Source of the DNA: CAVVKW01 sp963761705
GTDB taxonomy: Bacteria; Verrucomicrobiota; Verrucomicrobiia; Chthoniobacterales; JAATET01
Direction: 5' to 3'
DNA: 64,000 bases
NCBI GenBank assembly: GCA_963761705.1
Contig: CAVXHK010000001.1
Span: 1,984,001-2,048,000 of the forward strand
Shown piece after piece: positions 1 through 8,944 of the stretch. The notes beneath the pieces are model-generated. The model was not told where the DNA came from, searched no databases, and saw only the letters and a program-made list of their open reading frames with translations. The position numbers and the translations under genes are program-made. Position 1 is the stretch's first letter. Each line of letters begins with the position of its first letter.

Positions 1-1346
1 AGGGAGTCGAGCGGGTGCACTGGTTGGCGGGGGCGAGTTTCCCGCCGGTGTATTACAATCTGACTGAGAATCGGGACAACTCCTCAGAATACGCGATGGG
101 GGTGATCGAGGTGGACGACTTCGGGACGACGAGTGACTTGGTGCCGGAGCTGCAGCGGAGGTTGTCGGCGGAGATTCCGCGGGCGCGGGTGCTGGTGAAA
201 AAGTTTGCCCAGGGGCCGCCGGCGAACGCGGACGTTGAGATCCGGCTACGGGGGCCGAGTGTGGGGGAACTGCAACGACTCGGGGATGAGGTGCAGCGGC
301 GGCTGGCGGAACAGCCCGGGATCACGAACGCGGAGTCCACGCTGACGCGAGGGGAGCCGAAATTGTGGTTTCGGCCGGACGAGGCCGCGGCGCGGGCGGC
401 GGGGTTGGAACCGACGGAGATCGCGGCCCAGCTCGAGGCGCACCTCGAGGGGATCGCGGGCGGGAGTTTGCTGGAGGCGGTCGAGGAATTGCCCGTGCGG
501 GTGCGGTTGCCGAACGGTCGGCGGGAAACGGTCGCTGATATCGAAAACCTGCGGTTGGTTGGCGGCAACGGGGCGCTGGTGCCGCTGCGGGCGCTGGGTG
601 GCTTCGAGCTGCGACCGGAGACCGGGGCGATCACGCGGCGAAACAGCGAGCGGGTGAACAACGTGCGGGGATACGCCGAGGCGGGGGCGCTGGCGATCGA
701 CATCACGGAGGAGGTGCTGGCCGATCTGGACGCTTCCGGGTTCCGGCTGCCGCCGGGCTATGAGCTGCAGGTCGGCGGGGAGTCGGAGAACCAGGCGGAC
801 GCAGTGGGGAATTTGCTGCTGTATCTGCCGGTGATCGTGACGTTGACGATCGCGACGCTGGTGTTGTCGTTCAACAGCGTGCGGATGGCGTTGATCCTGA
901 TCGCGGCGGCGGGATTGGCGGTGGGCTACGGACTGCTGGCGACGGGGGTGATGGGATTCCCGGTGAGCTTCAACACGATCCTCGGGTGCATCGGGTTGGT
1001 GGGGTTGGCGTTCAACGACAACATCGTCGTGCTGGCGGCGATCCACGCGAATCCGAAGGCGCGCCGCGGGGATTGGGAGGAGATTGTGGCGGAGGTCAAG
1101 GGGTGCGGGCGGCATTTGATCAGCACGACGCTGACGACGATCGGGAGCTTTTTGCCGCTGTTGATTTTGGTGGGCGGGCAGTTCTGGCCGCCGTTGGCGA
1201 TCGTGCTGGCGGGTGGGGTCGGTGGGGCGACGTTTCTGGCGGCGGTTTTCACGCCGGCGGCTTATCGGCTGATCGCGGCGCGGAAGTATCGCCGGGCGGT
1301 CGTCGAGGAACGGGTGGAACCAGCGGGTGCGTGTCCGGCGGGCTAA
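1..1346 (+). CDS. RND efflux permease, C-terminal part (5' truncated by window edge)
   Basis: The reading frame is open from the first bases of the window, so the start lies upstream; the GTG at 15 is only an internal codon. About 447 residues of an AcrB/MexB-like (HAE-RND) inner-membrane proton antiporter are seen. The first part is the periplasmic porter and docking region of the second half. It is followed by a run of hydrophobic helices from about residue 270 (LLLYLPVIVTLTIATLVLSF) to the end. The motif GLVGLAFNDNIVVLAAI fits the RND helix that carries the conserved GxxxNxxI pattern. The protein would pump drugs, metals or lipophilic compounds with an adaptor and an outer-membrane channel, none of which is in the window. 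The substrate cannot be told. The purine genes that follow start about 110 bp later and are probably separate. Confidence 0.85.
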   Translation, partial: GVERVHWLAGASFPPVYYNLTENRDNSSEYAMGVIEVDDFGTTSDLVPELQRRLSAEIPRARVLVKKFAQGPPANADVEIRLRGPSVGELQRLGDEVQRRLAEQPGITNAESTLTRGEPKLWFRPDEAAARAAGLEPTEIAAQLEAHLEGIAGGSLLEAVEELPVRVRLPNGRRETVADIENLRLVGGNGALVPLRALGGFELRPETGAITRRNSERVNNVRGYAEAGALAIDITEEVLADLDASGFRLPPGYELQVGGESENQADAVGNLLLYLPVIVTLTIATLVLSFNSVRMALILIAAAGLAVGYGLLATGVMGFPVSFNTILGCIGLVGLAFNDNIVVLAAIHANPKARRGDWEEIVAEVKGCGRHLISTTLTTIGSFLPLLILVGGQFWPPLAIVLAGGVGGATFLAAVFTPAAYRLIAARKYRRAVVEERVEPAGACPAG

Positions 1347-1458
1347 TGAGCGGTGAGTCGGTGAGGGGGGCGGGGATTTCCTGATGGGCGCGGGAACGGA
1401 CCGCACTGGTTTGGATTTCGCTTGAGGGTTGGAGCGGGGGGGGATGGGATGCCGGGCC

Positions 1459-2208
1459 ATGAAGGATTTGGCTTTTGGGGAGACGCGGACTCGGGTGGGA
1501 TTACGCCACGCGTTGATCGCGCCGGATGGACTGGTGCCGAGCGTGGTGCCGGGAATCGTGGGGGCGGTGGTGAACGTGGTGATCTCGCCGGCGATGGGGG
1601 CTGGGTTGACGCAGTTGCTGGTGACGTTCGAAAGCGGGGGGCGGGGGGAGTTTGATTCCGAGGAGGTCGAGTCGGCGCTTTACGTGATGGAGGGTGGATG
1701 CACGGTGCGGATCGGGGATGGTTCAGACGTGTTGGGGGCGGGGGGATTTGCGTTCGTGCCGGCGGGGGTGCCTTGGGAACTGAGTGGCGCGGAGGCGGGG
1801 ACGCGGGTGACGATTTTTCAGAAGGATTTTGAGGAGATCGAGGGGGTGGCGCGACCGGGCGTGGTGGTGGGTGACGCGGCGGACGTCGAGGCGGTGCCGT
1901 TTCTGGGTGACGAGGATGCGATGTTGAAGGTGCTGTTGCCGGAGGGTGCGGAGTTCGATTTTGCGATGAACGTCTTCACGTATCGGTCGGGGGCGCGGCT
2001 GCCTTTCGTCGAGACTCACGTGATGGAGCATGGGCTCGTGATGCTGGAGGGCGAGGGCGTTTACCGGCTGGAGGATTCGTGGTATCCGGTGCGGGCCGGG
2101 GATGCGATCTGGATGGCGCCGTATTGCCCGCAGTGGTTTGTGGCGATGGGGAAGGGGCCGGCGAGTTATCTTTACTGCAAGGACGTGAATCGAAACCCGA
2201 TGGGGTGA
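1459..2208 (+). CDS. allE: (S)-ureidoglycine aminohydrolase (AllE/UGlyAH-like bicupin)
   Basis: 249 residues, two cupin halves, the usual length for the family that hydrolyses (S)-ureidoglycine to (S)-ureidoglycolate and ammonia late in purine breakdown. In the second cupin the manganese ligands are visible: E185, H187 and H191 in ETHVMEH, and Q225 in PYCPQW. N-terminal similarity to AllE begins near KDLAFGETRTRVGLRHALI, so ATG 1459 is preferred; ATG 1444 and a TTG at 1429 are in frame upstream. The downstream allantoate amidohydrolase-like gene, 18 bp away, makes the substrate of this enzyme, which supports the call. Function is inferred from motifs and context. Confidence 0.85.
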   Translation: MKDLAFGETRTRVGLRHALIAPDGLVPSVVPGIVGAVVNVVISPAMGAGLTQLLVTFESGGRGEFDSEEVESALYVMEGGCTVRIGDGSDVLGAGGFAFVPAGVPWELSGAEAGTRVTIFQKDFEEIEGVARPGVVVGDAADVEAVPFLGDEDAMLKVLLPEGAEFDFAMNVFTYRSGARLPFVETHVMEHGLVMLEGEGVYRLEDSWYPVRAGDAIWMAPYCPQWFVAMGKGPASYLYCKDVNRNPMG

Positions 2209-2226
2209 GCGGGAGGGGAGAGCGGA

Positions 2227-3450
2227 ATGAACAGATTGGACGACGAGATCGAGGAATTGGCGGGAATTTCTTCGTGGGAGGTGCCCGCGATCACGCGGGT
2301 GCTTTTTTCGCCGGAGGATTTGCGGGCGCGGGAGTGGTTGGTGGGGAAATTCGAGGCTGCCGGTTTGGTGGTTCGTCGGGATGGGGTGGGGAACATTTTT
2401 GCCCGGTGGACGGGGAGTGAACCGGAGCTTCCGGCGGTGGCGACCGGGTCTCACATCGACGCGATCCCGAACGCGGGACGGTTCGACGGGGTGGTCGGGG
2501 TGTTGGGGGGACTGGAGGCGGTGAGGCGCTTGCAGGCCGAGGGATTTGCGCCGCGGCGCTCGATCGAGATCGTGATGTTCACGGCGGAAGAGCCGACGCG
2601 GTTTGGGTTGGGGTGCCTGGGGAGCCGGTTGCTAGCGGGCGCGCTGGACGTGGATCGGGCGGCTGGGTTGAAGGACGAGGAGGGAGCGACGCTCGAGGAT
2701 CTGCGGGCGGCGGTCGGGTGTGAAGGGAGCCTGGAGGAGGTTCGGCTCGGGGCGGGATTTTACGAGGCGTTCGTGGAATTGCACATCGAGCAGGGGCCGA
2801 TGCTGGAGCGGGAGGGGGTGGCGATCGGCGCGGTTGAAAAGATCGCGGCTCCGGCGGCATTTCGGGTTCGGATCGAGGGTGAGGGCGGGCACGCGGGGGC
2901 GGTGCTGATGCCGGTGCGCAAAGACGCGGGGTGCGCGGCGGCGGAGATGGTGCTGGCGGTGGAGCGGGCGGCGAGGGAGTCGGGGAGTCCGGACACGGTC
3001 GGGACGACGGGCGTGTTGCGGCTGGAGCCGGGGGCCATCAACAGCGTTCCGGTGCGGGCGACGTTGGAGATTGATCTGCGGGACACGAGTCTGGAGACGC
3101 GGGACGGGGCGGAGCGGGTGATCCGGACGGCGGCGGAGGAGGTCGCGACGAGGCGGGGAGTGCGGGTGGAGATTGAAACGATCAATTCGGATCCGCCGGC
3201 GATTTGTGACGGGGATCTGGTGGAATCAATTCTGGCCGTGGCCGACGGTGAGGGGCTGAGCGCGATGAGGATGATCAGTCGGGCGTATCACGATTCGCTG
3301 TTCATGGCGCAGATCTGTCCGACGGCGATGGTGTTCATTCCCTGCCGGAACGGATGGAGTCACCGACCGGATGAGTTCGCGAGTTCCGAGGCGATCGACG
3401 CCGGGGTGAGGGTTTTGGCGGGAGTGTTGCGGAAGTCGAGCGCGGCTTGA
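2227..3450 (+). CDS. allC: Allantoate amidohydrolase-like M20 amidase (AllC/hydantoinase-carbamoylase family)
   Basis: 407 residues, the normal size for the M20 family of allantoate amidohydrolases and N-carbamoyl amino acid amidases. Metal-site residues are present in order: H77 in GSHIDAIPNAG, D88 in GRFDG, E121/E122 in FTAEEPTRF, H186 in ELHIEQGP, and a late His in the NGWSHRPDEF segment. The dimerisation domain lies between roughly 200 and 320. The enzyme would release ammonia and CO2 from allantoate to give ureidoglycine. Motifs alone do not separate it from ureidoglycolate or beta-ureidopropionate hydrolases. The allE-like gene just upstream and xanthine dehydrogenase downstream favour allantoate. 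Confidence 0.82.
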   Translation: MNRLDDEIEELAGISSWEVPAITRVLFSPEDLRAREWLVGKFEAAGLVVRRDGVGNIFARWTGSEPELPAVATGSHIDAIPNAGRFDGVVGVLGGLEAVRRLQAEGFAPRRSIEIVMFTAEEPTRFGLGCLGSRLLAGALDVDRAAGLKDEEGATLEDLRAAVGCEGSLEEVRLGAGFYEAFVELHIEQGPMLEREGVAIGAVEKIAAPAAFRVRIEGEGGHAGAVLMPVRKDAGCAAAEMVLAVERAARESGSPDTVGTTGVLRLEPGAINSVPVRATLEIDLRDTSLETRDGAERVIRTAAEEVATRRGVRVEIETINSDPPAICDGDLVESILAVADGEGLSAMRMISRAYHDSLFMAQICPTAMVFIPCRNGWSHRPDEFASSEAIDAGVRVLAGVLRKSSAA

Positions 3451-3502
3451 GTTTTTGCTGATCCGGGGTTGGCATTGGGGGTGCTGCGGTTAGTTTCTGG
3501 AA

Positions 3503-6500
3503 ATGGAGGTAGATGAGTCGTTAGAGATCACCGTGAACGGGGCGGTTTGCCGCGTGGACGGGTGTTCGCCGGAGACGACTTTGCTGGAGTGGCTGCGGGA
3601 GTCGCGGGGATTGACGGGGACGAAGATGGGGTGCGCGGAGGGGGATTGCGGGGCTTGCACGGTGGCGCTGATCGAGCGGGGAGATGACGGCGGTCGGGTG
3701 GTGCGGTCGATTAATTCGTGCATTGCGCTGGTGCGGACGTTGGCGGGTCGGGAGATTCTGACGGTCGAGGGGTTGGCGCGGGGTGGGGAGCTGCACTCGG
3801 TGCAGCGGGCGATGGTGGAGTGCAATGGGTCGCAGTGTGGGTTCTGCACGCCGGGGTTCGTGATGTCGCTTTACGAGGGTTATGAGCGGGGGGTGCTGGG
3901 GGACGCTGCGAAGGTGGCGGATCAGATCGGCGGGAATCTCTGTCGATGCACGGGGTATCGGGCGATCGCGGAGGCGGCGGGGAATGCATTCTCGCGCGGA
4001 GACGCAGAGGCGCAGAGGAATGAGGGGGTCTCACGCGAGGGCGCGAAGGAGCGAAAGGATGGAATTCCGCTGGCGCGGTTGTTGGAGATTCGGGCGGAGC
4101 ATCCTGAGGCGGTGCTGGTGGCGGGAGCGACAGAGGTCGGGGTGGAGGTGACGAAGCGGTTCCGGCGGTTGCCGATGGTGGTGTCGTTGGACGATGTGCC
4201 GGAGCTGAAGCGGTGTGAGCGGACGGCGGACGGGTGGCGGCTCGGGGCGGGGGCGACGTTGACGGAATTGGAGGATTTTCTTGGGGGGGAGTTGCCGATT
4301 TTCGACGAGATGCTGCGGTGGTTTGCTTCGCGGCAGATTCGGAACCGGGCGACGTTGGGGGGGAATCTGGTGACGGGTTCGCCGATCGGGGATTCGGCTC
4401 CGGTGTTGCTGGCGCTCGGGGCGTCGGTGGAGTTGGCGAGTGGGCGGGGGACGCGGATGATGGAGCTGGCGGAGTTTTTTCTGGGTTACCGGAAGACCGC
4501 GCTGGCGGTGGATGAGGTGATGACGGCGGTGTGGGTGCCGCGGGTGGGGGACGGAGCGCGGGCGGAGTTTTTCAAAGTTTCGAAGCGGCGGGAGATGGAT
4601 ATTTCGATCGTCTCGGCGGCTTTTGTGAGGGTTGGGGATGAGGTGCGTTGCGCGTTTGGCGGGGTGGCGGCGACTCCCGCTTTGGTGGTGGTGTCGCGGG
4701 CTGAAGGTGAGGATGAGGGAGAATTTGTGGAGCGGGTGGCGGGGGAATTGGCGGTGCGGTTCGAGCCGTTGACGGATGCGCGGGGGTCGGCGGCTTACCG
4801 GCGCGGACTGGTGGGGGATCTGTGGAGGAAATTTGTTCTCACGCCGGGACGCCGGGACGGGGAGGATGAACGGGTCTCGATGCATCGATCTTCGCTGGGT
4901 GAAGAGCAGCCGCCCCACGAGTCGGCGGTGGGGCACGTGACGGGGGCGGCGAAATACGTGGACGACATCGCGCTGTCGCGGGGGACGTTGACGATGTGGC
5001 CGGTCTGCTCGGAGCACGCGCACGCCCGGATTCTGTCACTGGACGTCGAGGCGGCTCGCGCGATGCCGGGAGTGGCGGTGGTGCTGACGGCGGGGGACGT
5101 GCCGGGGGTGAATGACGTGGGGTGCTCGCGGCCGGATGAATCGCTTTTTGCTTCTGAGATCGTGGAGTTTCACGGTCACCTCCTCGCGATGGTGGTCGGC
5201 GAGTCGGAGGCGGCTTGTCGGGCGGCGGCGAGGGCGGTGGTCGTCGAATACGAAAAGTTACCGACGGTGCTGACGATTGCGGAGGCGCGGGCGGCGGAGA
5301 GTTTTCACACCGACGCGAACGCGATTCGGCGGGGGGATGCGGCGAGCGCCGTGGCGGGGGCGGCGCGGCGGCTGACGGGAGAATTTGAGCTGGGCGGGCA
5401 GGAGCATTTTTATCTGGAGACCCAGGCGGCCTGGGCGGAGGTGGCGGCGGACGGGGGGATTCACGTGTGCTCGTCGACTCAGCACCCGACGGAGATCCAG
5501 ATTATCGTGGCGCGGGTGCTGGGATTGTCGCGGAACGACGTGGTGGTCGAGGCTCCGCGGATGGGCGGAGGATTTGGCGGGAAGGAGACGCAGGGAAATT
5601 CCTGGGCGGCGCTCGCGGCGCTCGGGGCGGTGAAGACGGGGCGTCCGGTGCGGGTGATGCTCGACCGAGATCTCGACATGCGATTGACGGGAAAACGGCA
5701 TCCGTTCTGGTCGCGGTTCGAGGTTGGGCTCGACGACGATGGTGTGTTGGTCGGGGCCGAGGTCGAGTTGATTTCCAACGGCGGGTGGTCGCTGGATTTG
5801 TCGATGCCGATCGCGGATCGTGCGCTGTTCCATTTGGACAACGCGTATTACGTGCCCGCGGTGAATTTCTCGGCGCGGGTGGCGAAGACGAACCTGGTCT
5901 CGAACACGGCGTTCCGGGGTTTCGGCGGGCCGCAGGGAATGGTGGTGATCGAGGAAATCCTCGACCGGGTGGCTCGGGAGCTGGGATTGGCACCGGAGGT
6001 GGTGCGGGAGCGGAACCTTTACCGCGGGAGCGGGGAGACGAACACGACGCATTACGGACAGGAGGTCGGTGACAACCGGGTGCGGGAGATGTGGATGTCG
6101 CTGAAGGAATCGGCGCGGCTGGCGGAGCGGCGGGTGGAAATTTCCGAGTGGAATGCCGGGAGTGCGTTGGTGAAGCGAGGGATTGCGATGACGCCGGTGA
6201 AGTTTGGGATTTCGTTCACCTACACGCCATACAATCAGGCCGGGGCGTTGGTGCTCGTCTACGCCGACGGGACGGTGCAGGTGAATCATGGTGGAACCGA
6301 GATGGGCCAGGGGCTGCACACGAAAATTTTGGGGATCGTGATGCGGGAGTTGGGGGTGCCGCGGGAGCGGGTCAGGATGATGTTCACGCGGACGGACAAG
6401 GTTCCCAACACGTCGGCGACGGCTGCTTCGAGTGGGGCGGATCTCAACGGGGCGGCGGTGGCGGATGCGTGCCGGACACTGGTGGGCCGGATGACGCCGG

Positions 6501-7195
6501 TGGCGGCTGAGATGCTGGGCGGTGGTGACGGGCGACTGATCGGTGGTGACGGGAAAATGTGGTTCGAGGGGCGGCCCGAGAAGACGGTGGAGTTTCCGCA
6601 GCTCTGCAACGCGATGCACATGCAGCGCGTTTCGCTCTCGGCGACTGGTTTTTACAAGACGCCCGGAATCGAGTGGGACCGGGCGACGGGGAAGGGACGT
6701 CCATTTGCCTACTTCGCGTGCGGGGTGGCGGTGAGTGAAGTCGAGGTCGATGGGCGGACGGGAATGCACCGTGTGTTGCGGACGGACATTCTCCACGACG
6801 TCGGGGATTCGTTGAACGAGCGGGTCGACCGGGGTCAGATCGAGGGCGGCTTTGTGCAGGGGATGGGGTGGCTGACGCGCGAGGAATTGAAATGGGACGG
6901 GGAGGGGAAATTGCTGACGAGTGGCGCGAGCACTTACGCCATCCCGGCTTTCTCGGATCGTCCGGCTGACTTCCGGGTATCGCTGCTCGCCAAAGCGACA
7001 AACGAGGGGACGATCGGGGGGAGCAAGGCGGTGGGCGAGCCGCCGCTGATGCTGGCAATTTCGGTGCGGGAGGCGTTGCGGGACGCGGTGGCGGCGTTTG
7101 GTGACGGGGAAGGGATGGTGGAGTTGGCCGCGCCGGCGAGCGTGGAGCAAATCTGGTGGGCGGTGAAGAAGCGGCTGGGGGCGGGAGGCGAATGA
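3503..7195 (+). CDS. xdh: Xanthine dehydrogenase, single-chain fusion of [2Fe-2S]/FAD and molybdopterin parts
   Basis: 1230 residues carry all three cofactor regions. The two [2Fe-2S] sites are C44/C49/C52/C73 and C112/C115/C147/C149. An FAD-binding domain follows at roughly 190-450, then the molybdopterin domain from about 476 to the end. Catalytic Mo-site signatures are intact: GGQEHFYLET, GGGFGGKET, the Arg of TAFRGFGG, ISFTYTPYNQAGA and the Glu of AVGEPP. It oxidises hypoxanthine to xanthine and urate with NAD or another acceptor. Bacteria usually split this into XdhA and XdhB; here one frame runs through, with MHRSSLG near 4868 marking where a separate large subunit might once have started. 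Residues 163-186, between the Fe-S and FAD parts, are encoded by two repeat-like units. Confidence 0.93.
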   Translation: MEVDESLEITVNGAVCRVDGCSPETTLLEWLRESRGLTGTKMGCAEGDCGACTVALIERGDDGGRVVRSINSCIALVRTLAGREILTVEGLARGGELHSVQRAMVECNGSQCGFCTPGFVMSLYEGYERGVLGDAAKVADQIGGNLCRCTGYRAIAEAAGNAFSRGDAEAQRNEGVSREGAKERKDGIPLARLLEIRAEHPEAVLVAGATEVGVEVTKRFRRLPMVVSLDDVPELKRCERTADGWRLGAGATLTELEDFLGGELPIFDEMLRWFASRQIRNRATLGGNLVTGSPIGDSAPVLLALGASVELASGRGTRMMELAEFFLGYRKTALAVDEVMTAVWVPRVGDGARAEFFKVSKRREMDISIVSAAFVRVGDEVRCAFGGVAATPALVVVSRAEGEDEGEFVERVAGELAVRFEPLTDARGSAAYRRGLVGDLWRKFVLTPGRRDGEDERVSMHRSSLGEEQPPHESAVGHVTGAAKYVDDIALSRGTLTMWPVCSEHAHARILSLDVEAARAMPGVAVVLTAGDVPGVNDVGCSRPDESLFASEIVEFHGHLLAMVVGESEAACRAAARAVVVEYEKLPTVLTIAEARAAESFHTDANAIRRGDAASAVAGAARRLTGEFELGGQEHFYLETQAAWAEVAADGGIHVCSSTQHPTEIQIIVARVLGLSRNDVVVEAPRMGGGFGGKETQGNSWAALAALGAVKTGRPVRVMLDRDLDMRLTGKRHPFWSRFEVGLDDDGVLVGAEVELISNGGWSLDLSMPIADRALFHLDNAYYVPAVNFSARVAKTNLVSNTAFRGFGGPQGMVVIEEILDRVARELGLAPEVVRERNLYRGSGETNTTHYGQEVGDNRVREMWMSLKESARLAERRVEISEWNAGSALVKRGIAMTPVKFGISFTYTPYNQAGALVLVYADGTVQVNHGGTEMGQGLHTKILGIVMRELGVPRERVRMMFTRTDKVPNTSATAASSGADLNGAAVADACRTLVGRMTPVAAEMLGGGDGRLIGGDGKMWFEGRPEKTVEFPQLCNAMHMQRVSLSATGFYKTPGIEWDRATGKGRPFAYFACGVAVSEVEVDGRTGMHRVLRTDILHDVGDSLNERVDRGQIEGGFVQGMGWLTREELKWDGEGKLLTSGASTYAIPAFSDRPADFRVSLLAKATNEGTIGGSKAVGEPPLMLAISVREALRDAVAAFGDGEGMVELAAPASVEQIWWAVKKRLGAGGE
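3990..4058 (+). repeat. Two related 29-30 bp repeat units translated in frame inside xdh
   Basis: Unit 1 is 3990-4018 and unit 2 is 4029-4058, separated by 10 bp. Both begin TCTC(g/a)CGCG and continue with GC-rich purine runs ending in AGG. They are read in the xdh frame as FSRGDAEAQRN and VSREGAKERKD, with no stop codon. The peptide is charged, unlike the flanking domain sequence, and sits in the linker after the second iron-sulphur cluster. Similar HAE/REGAK-type peptides are, from memory, common products of interspersed repeats in Planctomycetes and Verrucomicrobia; that family link has not been tested here. Confidence 0.65.
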
Positions 7196-7247
7196 ATTTT
7201 GATCGGGAAGGGGTTCGCCCTGTCGTGAGTGGTTTGGTTAGAAGAAA

Positions 7248-8846
7248 ATGATGAATGTGTTTTCGGGACAGTTGGTGGATCTGTCGGCGCGGGAAATTTA
7301 TCCGGCGGCGGTGACGGTGATGGGCGGAAAGATCGTGGCGCTGGCGCGGGTGGCGGAGGCACCGGAGGGTTTTCTCATTCCGGGTTTCGTGGATGCCCAC
7401 GTCCACGTGGAGAGTTCGATGTTGCCGCCAGGAGAATTTGCGCGGATCGCGGTGCGGCACGGGTCGGTGGGGTCGGTGAGCGATCCGCACGAGATCGCGA
7501 ATGTGCTCGGGGTGGCGGGGGTGGAGTTCATGCTCGCGGAGGCGGCGCGGACACCATTCAAATTTTGCTTCGGTGCGCCGAGTTGCGTGCCGGCGACAAC
7601 GTTCGAAACGGCGGGGGCTGAGCTGGACGTCGAGGCCGTGACGGCTCTGCTGGCGCGGGAGGACATCGGGTATCTGAGCGAGGTGATGAACTGGCCCGGG
7701 GTGCTGGGGGGTGATCCCGGGATGGTGGCAAAGATCGCGGCGGCGAAGGCGGTGCAGAAGCGGGTGGATGGTCACGCTCCCGGGTTGCGGGGTGAGGACG
7801 CGAGGCGCTACGCGGCGGCCGGGATCGAGACCGACCACGAGTGTTTTTCGCTGGAGGAGGCGTTGGACAAAATCGACGCCGGGATGCTGATCGCGATCCG
7901 GGAAGGGTCGGCGGCAAAGAATTTCGAGGCGCTCGCGCCGTTGCTGAAGTCGCACCCGGAGAGTTGCATGTTGTGTAGCGACGACGTGCACCCGAACGCG
8001 TTGGTTCGTGGTCACGTGGATCGGTTGGTTGCGCGGGCGGTGGCGGGTGGGGCGGACGTTTTTGACGTTCTGACGGCGGCGTGCGTGCGACCGGTGGAAC
8101 ATTACGGGTTGCCGATTGGGTTGTTGCGGGTTGGTGACGCGGCGGATTTCGTGTTGGTCGAGGATCTGGTGGATTTTCGGGTTCGGGAGACCTGGATTGA
8201 TGGGGTCTGCGTGGCGCGGGGTGGAAAATCGTTGTTGGAGAGACGGGAGGTTCTGGAGGTCGTGAACCGGTTTGAGCCGCGCGAAGTCAGCGCTGGCGAT
8301 CTGGCCGTGGAGGGGACCGAGGTGAACGTGATCGTGGCTCGGGATGGTCAGTTGGTGACGGGGTCGGAGGTCGCGGCGGTGACCGATCCGGACGTGCTCA
8401 AGATCGTGGTCGTGAACCGATACTCCGCGACGGAACCGGCGGTTGGTTACGTGCGGGGCTTCGGGCTGAAGCGGGGCGCGATCGCTTCGTCGGTGGCGCA
8501 CGACTCCCACAACGTGGTGGCGGTCGGGACGACGGATGCTGATCTGGCGGAGGCGATCAACGCAGTGATGCGGGCGCGGGGTGGGATCTGCGCGGTGGAG
8601 GGTGAAATCGTCAAATTGCTGCCACTCGAGATCGCCGGACTCATGGCGACGGGGGATGGCGATGAGGTCGCCGCGGCTTACGAGGGGATCGCGGAGTTCG
8701 CGACGTCGACGCTTGGTTCCGGACTGCGCGATCCGTTCATGACGTTGTCGTTCATGGCGCTGCTGGTGATCCCGGATCTCAAGATGAGCGACCGCGGATT
8801 GTTTTCGGGTGCGGCGTTCGAGTTTCGAGCGGTGTCCGCGGACTGA
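7248..8846 (+). CDS. ade: Adenine deaminase (Ade family amidohydrolase)
   Basis: 532 residues, close to the bacterial Ade family. Metal-binding features are visible: H51 and H53 in VDAHVHVES, the SDPHEIANVLG segment, the GHAPGL His near 173, and CSDDVHPN near 245. The long C-terminal domain (about 330-532) with VAHDSHN and the IEGEI-like VEGEIVKLLPL segment is characteristic of Ade rather than dihydroorotase-like relatives. It deaminates adenine to hypoxanthine, the substrate of the xanthine dehydrogenase encoded 52 bp upstream, so the cluster feeds adenine into urate. ATG 7248 and 7251 are adjacent alternatives. The gene ends in front of a strong hairpin. Confidence 0.92.
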   Translation: MMNVFSGQLVDLSAREIYPAAVTVMGGKIVALARVAEAPEGFLIPGFVDAHVHVESSMLPPGEFARIAVRHGSVGSVSDPHEIANVLGVAGVEFMLAEAARTPFKFCFGAPSCVPATTFETAGAELDVEAVTALLAREDIGYLSEVMNWPGVLGGDPGMVAKIAAAKAVQKRVDGHAPGLRGEDARRYAAAGIETDHECFSLEEALDKIDAGMLIAIREGSAAKNFEALAPLLKSHPESCMLCSDDVHPNALVRGHVDRLVARAVAGGADVFDVLTAACVRPVEHYGLPIGLLRVGDAADFVLVEDLVDFRVRETWIDGVCVARGGKSLLERREVLEVVNRFEPREVSAGDLAVEGTEVNVIVARDGQLVTGSEVAAVTDPDVLKIVVVNRYSATEPAVGYVRGFGLKRGAIASSVAHDSHNVVAVGTTDADLAEAINAVMRARGGICAVEGEIVKLLPLEIAGLMATGDGDEVAAAYEGIAEFATSTLGSGLRDPFMTLSFMALLVIPDLKMSDRGLFSGAAFEFRAVSAD

Positions 8847-8881
8847 GCGGGGACGGAGCGCTGGCGTCGCGCTCAACGAAA

Positions 8882-8907
8882 AAGCGGGGGTTTTTAAACC
8901 CCCGCTT
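8882..8907. terminator. Hairpin between convergent genes, likely bidirectional terminator
   Basis: Perfect inverted repeat: AAGCGGGGGTTT pairs with AAACCCCCGCTT around a two-base loop (8882-8893 with 8896-8907). The T and A runs flanking the G/C block give a U tract in either direction. It lies between the stop of ade and the stop of the convergent L,D-transpeptidase gene, where a shared terminator is expected. Confidence 0.8.
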
Positions 8908-8944
8908 GGTCACGTTTCGACCGGTCCAGGAGACCGATTCGAAG

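Noticed and set aside
5258..7150. Long open frame (about 630 codons) on the minus strand
   Set aside because: It lies antisense to xdh and is rich in Arg, His and Pro, as expected for the reverse of a GC-rich gene. No domain is seen and xdh has complete motifs.
4868..7195. Separate xdhB gene starting at the internal Met
   Set aside because: No stop codon separates it from the upstream part and no ribosome-binding site stands out; a fusion is the direct reading.
6444..8876. About 810-codon open frame on the minus strand
   Set aside because: Shadow of xdh and ade; low-complexity, no recognisable motif.
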